Below, piece after piece: positions 6,253-9,136 of a stretch of 9,136 bases of DNA. The stretch spans positions 1 through 9,136 of the forward strand of contig JAQGNA010000696.1 in NCBI GenBank assembly GCA_028292075.1, given 5' to 3'. Source of the DNA: Rhodoferax sp. (lineage in GTDB: Bacteria; Pseudomonadota; Gammaproteobacteria; Burkholderiales; Burkholderiaceae). A program made the position numbers and the translations under genes. Within the stretch, counting starts at the first letter, position 1; every line of letters begins with the position of its first letter. The notes under the pieces were generated by a model that saw nothing but the letters and a program-made list of their open reading frames with translations, was not told the DNA's origin and searched no databases.

Positions 6253-6272
6253 TGGTCAACGGTTGTTGACCA
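6253..6272. repeat. Perfect 8-base inverted repeat between convergent genes
   Basis: TGGTCAAC (6253-6260) and GTTGACCA (6265-6272) are exact complements separated by GGTT. The element lies in the 111-base gap between the convergent second TSUP gene and mrdA. Further GGTCA-type half sites occur at 6224 and 6275. There is no T run on either side, so a canonical intrinsic terminator is not supported. A bidirectional 3'-end hairpin is the simplest reading, a protein-binding site is the alternative. Confidence 0.4.
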
Positions 6273-6320
6273 GCGGTCACGGTATCGCCAGATCGCCCAG
6301 ACTCCGGCAACGGGCTCCGT

Positions 6321-8513
6321 TCAGCGCCGGCTTTTGTGCAACGCCTTTGCGGCAGCCGAAGCGCTGGCTGCCGCACTGGCTGCCGCACTGGCTGCCGCAT
6401 TAACCGCCGCACTCGCGGCCGACGCCGCCGACGCTGCAGGCACGGGTGTGAGCGACGCCGCGGCAGCCATGGCCACGGCCGCGGCCGGCGATGACGCGGC
6501 ACCGGCCGCGGTGGCGGGCGTCAGGTTGTTTGCCGGCGCGGTGCCGGGCGCTGAAGCGCCGGTCATGGGTGGCACTGGCAGGCCGGGCACTTCGGCCACA
6601 AGGCGCGGCTGGCCGAGCGGAGTCTGGGCCTGGCCCTTTTGCACGGCGGCGAGGTCGGCCTCGCTGGGATACTGGTTCATGAGCCAGTAGTCGAACACGC
6701 GGCGGGCGATGGGCGCGGCGTTCACGCCGCCGAAGCCGGCGTTTTCCACCACCAGCGCCAACGCGATCTTGGGATTTTCGGCCGGGGCATAGGCCATGTA
6801 GAGCGCGTTGTCGCGGAAGCGCTCGGGCATGGTGGCGGCGTTGTACTTCTCGTTCTGGCCGATGGTCACGACCTGGGCGGTGCCGGTTTTGCCGGCCGAC
6901 AGGTAGCCTGCGCCCTTGAAGGCGGCGGCGCCGGTGCCTTCGCTCGTCACGCCGGCCAGAGCCCGCTGGATGACCTTGATGTTGGCCGGCTTGGCGCTGA
7001 TCTCGGCCTTGATCTCTCGCAGCGTTTCCTTGGAGCTGCGCGTGACCACGTCGACCACTTCCTTCACCAGATGCGGCTTCATCTTGACGCCGTCGTTGGC
7101 GATCAGGCTGGTGGCAACGGCCAGTTGCAGCATGGTGAAGTTGTTGTACCCCTGGCCGATGCCCAGCGAGACGGTCTCGCCGGCGAACCACTTCTGCTGC
7201 TCGGCCCGCTTGTAGGCGCGGCGCTTCCAGGCGGTGGAAGGCAGCACGCCGCGCACCTCGCCCTGAATGTCGATGCCGGTCAGCTCGCCGAAGCCGAACT
7301 TGACGATCTCGTCGTGCATCAGGTCGACGCCCATGTCGTTGGCCAGGATGTAGTAGTAGGTGTCGCACGACTGCACGATCGACTTGTACATGTCGACCAG
7401 GCCATGGCCACCTTCCTTGTCGTCGCGAAAGCGATGGCCGGCGAACATGAAATAGCCCGGGTCCATGATGGCCTGCTGCGGCGTGCGCTTGCCGGTCTCT
7501 AGCGCGGCCAGCGCCATGAAGGGCTTGTAGGTGGAGCCCGGCGCATAGGTGCCGCGCAGCGCCCGGTTCAGCAGCGGCTTGTCGGGCGAGCCGTTCAGGG
7601 CCTGCCAGCTTTCGGTGTCGATGCCCTCGACGAAGAGGTTGGGGTCGAAGGTCGGCTTGCTGACGAAGGCCAGCACCTCGCCCGTCTTCGGGTCGAGCGC
7701 CACCAGGGCGCCACGGCGCTCGCCGAACAGCTCTTCCACGAGTTTCTGCAGCTTGATGTCGATCGACATCACCACGGTGTTGCCGGGCGTGGCCGGGTTG
7801 CTGGCAAGCTTGCGCACCGCGCGCCCGCCGGCGGAGGTCTCGATCTCCTCGACGCCGGTGAGGCCGTGCAGCTGCGTCTCGTAGCTCTGCTCGATGCCGA
7901 GCTTGCCGATGTATTCGGTGCCCTTGTAGTTGTCGGCGTCGTCGGCGTCTTCGAGCCGTGCCTTTTCGTTCTGGTTGATGCGCCCGATATAGCCGATCAC
8001 ATGACTGGCGAGCTCGCCATACGGATAGCTGCGGAACAGCCGGGCCTTCACGTCGACGCCCGGGAAGCGGTAGCGCTGTGCTGCAAAGCGGGCCACCTCG
8101 ACGTCGGTCAGGCGCGTGCGAATCGGCAGCGACTCGAAGTTGCGCGACTCCTCCACCAGCTTCTTGAAGCGGCGCCGGTCCCGCGGCTGGATGTCAACGA
8201 CGTGGGACAAGTCGTCCACCATCTGCTCGAGGTCGGCCACCTTGCTGGGCGTGATTTCCAGGGTGTAGGCCGAATAATTGCTGGCCAGCACCACCCCGTT
8301 GCGGTCGAGAATGAGCCCGCGGTTGGGCACCACCGGCACGATGGCCGTACGGTTGTTCTCGGCCTGCTCGCTCAGGTCCTCATGCCGCACCACTTGCAGG
8401 AATACGAGCCGCGCCACCACCATGGCGAACGCCAGCACGACCACCGTCCCGGCCACCAGCAGACGCAGCCGGAACCGCGCCAGCTCGGAGGCTGCATCCT
8501 TCAGTTCCGTCAT
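6321..8513 (-). CDS. mrdA: Penicillin-binding protein 2, peptidoglycan D,D-transpeptidase
   Basis: PBP2 is the monofunctional class B transpeptidase of the elongasome; it cross-links peptidoglycan during rod-shaped growth together with RodA and MreBCD. An N-terminal cytoplasmic stub and one transmembrane anchor (about residues 16-42) precede the pedestal (about 60-260) and the transpeptidase domain (about 265-615). The three active-site motifs are intact: Ser327-x-x-Lys330 (GSTYKPF), SxD-type motif Ser382-Cys-Asp384, and Lys542-Thr-Gly. Position as the gene after mreD confirms the identity. At 730 residues it is about 100 longer than E. coli PBP2 (633); the excess is a C-terminal tail (about 620-730) very rich in Ala, Ser and Pro and ending in a basic KALHKSRR. 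The tail is partly encoded by 12-base repeats. The start at 8513 is 31 bases after the mreD stop, with GGAG 10 bases upstream. rodA does not follow. Confidence 0.97.
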   Translation of the reverse strand: MTELKDAASELARFRLRLLVAGTVVVLAFAMVVARLVFLQVVRHEDLSEQAENNRTAIVPVVPNRGLILDRNGVVLASNYSAYTLEITPSKVADLEQMVDDLSHVVDIQPRDRRRFKKLVEESRNFESLPIRTRLTDVEVARFAAQRYRFPGVDVKARLFRSYPYGELASHVIGYIGRINQNEKARLEDADDADNYKGTEYIGKLGIEQSYETQLHGLTGVEEIETSAGGRAVRKLASNPATPGNTVVMSIDIKLQKLVEELFGERRGALVALDPKTGEVLAFVSKPTFDPNLFVEGIDTESWQALNGSPDKPLLNRALRGTYAPGSTYKPFMALAALETGKRTPQQAIMDPGYFMFAGHRFRDDKEGGHGLVDMYKSIVQSCDTYYYILANDMGVDLMHDEIVKFGFGELTGIDIQGEVRGVLPSTAWKRRAYKRAEQQKWFAGETVSLGIGQGYNNFTMLQLAVATSLIANDGVKMKPHLVKEVVDVVTRSSKETLREIKAEISAKPANIKVIQRALAGVTSEGTGAAAFKGAGYLSAGKTGTAQVVTIGQNEKYNAATMPERFRDNALYMAYAPAENPKIALALVVENAGFGGVNAAPIARRVFDYWLMNQYPSEADLAAVQKGQAQTPLGQPRLVAEVPGLPVPPMTGASAPGTAPANNLTPATAAGAASSPAAAVAMAAAASLTPVPAASAASAASAAVNAAASAAASAAASASAAAKALHKSRR
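6366..6413. repeat. 12-base tandem repeat within the 3' end of mrdA
   Basis: Two exact copies of GGCTGCCGCACT (6366-6377, 6378-6389) are followed by a copy with one change (6390-6401, ending ATT) and a more degenerate unit (6402-6413, beginning AACC). The unit is in register with codons, so on the minus strand it encodes a repeating Ala-Ala-Ser-Ala type tetrapeptide near the extreme C-terminus of PBP2 (about residues 700-715). Copy-number change would lengthen or shorten the tail by four residues without a frameshift. Confidence 0.75.
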
Positions 8514-8544
8514 GGGAATGGCACTCCGATGTCAACGGCCGCCA

Positions 8545-9075
8545 TCACAGCGGCCGCGTCTTGTCGGGATCGGGCGCCATGCGTTGAGGCGCCAGCAGCA
8601 GCACGCTCACCACCGGCCACAGCAGGGCCTCGATCAAGGGTGACAACAGCAGGCTCCAGCCTGGAAAGGTGCCGCCGCCCAGCATGCGCAGCACGAATTC
8701 GATGAAGTGCGCCACCGCGAACAGGGGCAGCACCTGCATGGCCTGGGATGGCACGCTGAACCACAGCAGCCGCCGGTGCATCGCGATCGCCAGGAAGCTC
8801 AGCACCGTATAGGACAGCGCATGCTGTCCGAGCAGGCTGCTCTGGTGCACGTCCATGCACAACCCGAAAACGAAGGCAATGCCGATGCCCACGCGCAGCG
8901 GCTGGTGCACGCTCCAGAACACCAGCAGCACGGCGAGCAGGTCGGGCACCCAGGGCGCACGGCCCCACAGCCCCATGTTGCCGACCATGTTCAGCAGCAG
9001 GGCCAGCAGCAGGCTCAGGCCGATGAAGACCGGATTGGCGGGCAGCAGCAGTTGCTGCCCCGGACGCATGATCAT
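8545..9075 (-). CDS. mreD: Rod shape-determining protein MreD
   Basis: A small, very hydrophobic inner-membrane protein of the elongasome that works with MreC and MreB to position cell-wall synthesis. The 176-residue chain has about five to six membrane segments (roughly 14-30, 43-56, 62-74, 86-98, 113-129, 141-162). It carries the MreD signature region around 44-90: PDLLAVLLVFWSVHQ, then the conserved GLCMDVHQSSLLGQHALSYT. Length is slightly above the 162 residues of E. coli MreD. It lies between mreC and mrdA on the same strand, 31 bases before mrdA, so it is part of an mre operon. ATG 9075 has GGAGGT four bases upstream; the in-frame ATG at 9069 (residue 3) has the same site at 10 bases and is also acceptable. 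The acidic/basic tail after 165 is polar and cytoplasmic or periplasmic. Confidence 0.95.
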   Translation of the reverse strand: MIMRPGQQLLLPANPVFIGLSLLLALLLNMVGNMGLWGRAPWVPDLLAVLLVFWSVHQPLRVGIGIAFVFGLCMDVHQSSLLGQHALSYTVLSFLAIAMHRRLLWFSVPSQAMQVLPLFAVAHFIEFVLRMLGGGTFPGWSLLLSPLIEALLWPVVSVLLLAPQRMAPDPDKTRPL

Positions 9076-9079
9076 GCGG

Positions 9080-9085
9080 ACCTCC
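9080..9085 (-). promoter_or_regulatory. Shine-Dalgarno site of mreD
   Basis: GGAGGT on the minus strand lies 4 bases before the ATG at 9075 and 10 bases before the ATG at 9069. It is a near-perfect ribosome binding site, and its position leaves the choice between these two starts open. It also lies inside a 15-codon frame (9072-9119) whose stop overlaps the mreD start. Confidence 0.75.
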
Positions 9086-9115
9086 GCGTGAAGTTCAGGT
9101 TGACCTCGATCGGCG

Positions 9116-9136
9116 TCATTTTTTGCCCTTCTTCAC
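9116..9136 (-). CDS. mreC: Probable 3' end of mreC (partial, last six codons)
   Basis: On the minus strand the window begins with codons for Val-Lys-Lys-Gly-Lys-Lys followed by TGA (9116-9118). A basic, lysine-rich end is compatible with the disordered tail of MreC proteins, and mreC directly precedes mreD in almost all known mre operons. Identity rests on gene order, since too little sequence is present for a motif. The frame one base away is also open through to a stop overlapping the mreD start, so the true end of MreC could alternatively be at 9072. Confidence 0.5.
   Translation of the reverse strand: MKKGKK

Noticed and set aside
6639..8705. Long plus-strand frames opposite mrdA (6639-7502 and 7866-8705)
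   Set aside because: Antisense shadows of mrdA with no domains and compositional bias typical of the reverse complement of a high-GC gene.
1..9136. CRISPR array, transposon ends, toxin-antitoxin, phage or defence genes
   Set aside because: No regularly spaced repeats, transposase or integrase motifs, or defence-type domains were found on either strand.

Overview
This 9.1 kb window comes from a high-GC bacterial chromosome with strong G/C preference at third codon positions. The run mreC-mreD-mrdA, a Bug-family solute receptor, and the codon usage all point to a betaproteobacterium, most likely Burkholderiales and Comamonadaceae-like (Variovorax/Acidovorax type). The organism is an inference from protein resemblance recalled from memory, not from a search.

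Left part (1-2479): the 3' part of a Bug/TctC tripartite-tricarboxylate-type substrate-binding protein is followed by an unrecognised 155-residue soluble protein. Convergent to that is an isochorismatase-fold cysteine hydrolase on the minus strand, separated by two GC-rich hairpins. The hydrolase is divergent from a short Lrp/AsnC-type regulator across a 131-base intergenic region, the usual layout for a local regulator and its target.

Middle part (2545-6209, plus strand): a complete GMC flavoprotein oxidoreductase follows the regulator by 65 bases. Then comes a 414-base gene-free stretch that is more AT-rich than its surroundings. It holds several inverted repeats and ends in a textbook intrinsic terminator, making it the best place in the window for an unannotated small RNA. 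After it come two tandem TSUP (TauE/SafE, DUF81) membrane transporters 23 bases apart, probably co-transcribed, from clearly different subfamilies.

Right part (6321-9136, minus strand): the end of the rod-shape/elongasome operon, mreC (only its last codons) - mreD - mrdA (PBP2). PBP2 carries an unusual C-terminal tail of about 110 residues rich in Ala, Ser and Pro, partly encoded by 12-base repeats. rodA does not follow mrdA; the operon instead converges on the second TSUP gene.

No mobile element, CRISPR array, tRNA/rRNA or defence system is visible. Most of the window is ordinary chromosomal housekeeping and accessory metabolism. The observations most worth checking are a 17/18-base repeat shared by two intergenic regions, the candidate small RNA before the TSUP pair, the mreC/mreD junction with a 15-codon frame coupled at both ends, and the PBP2 tail.
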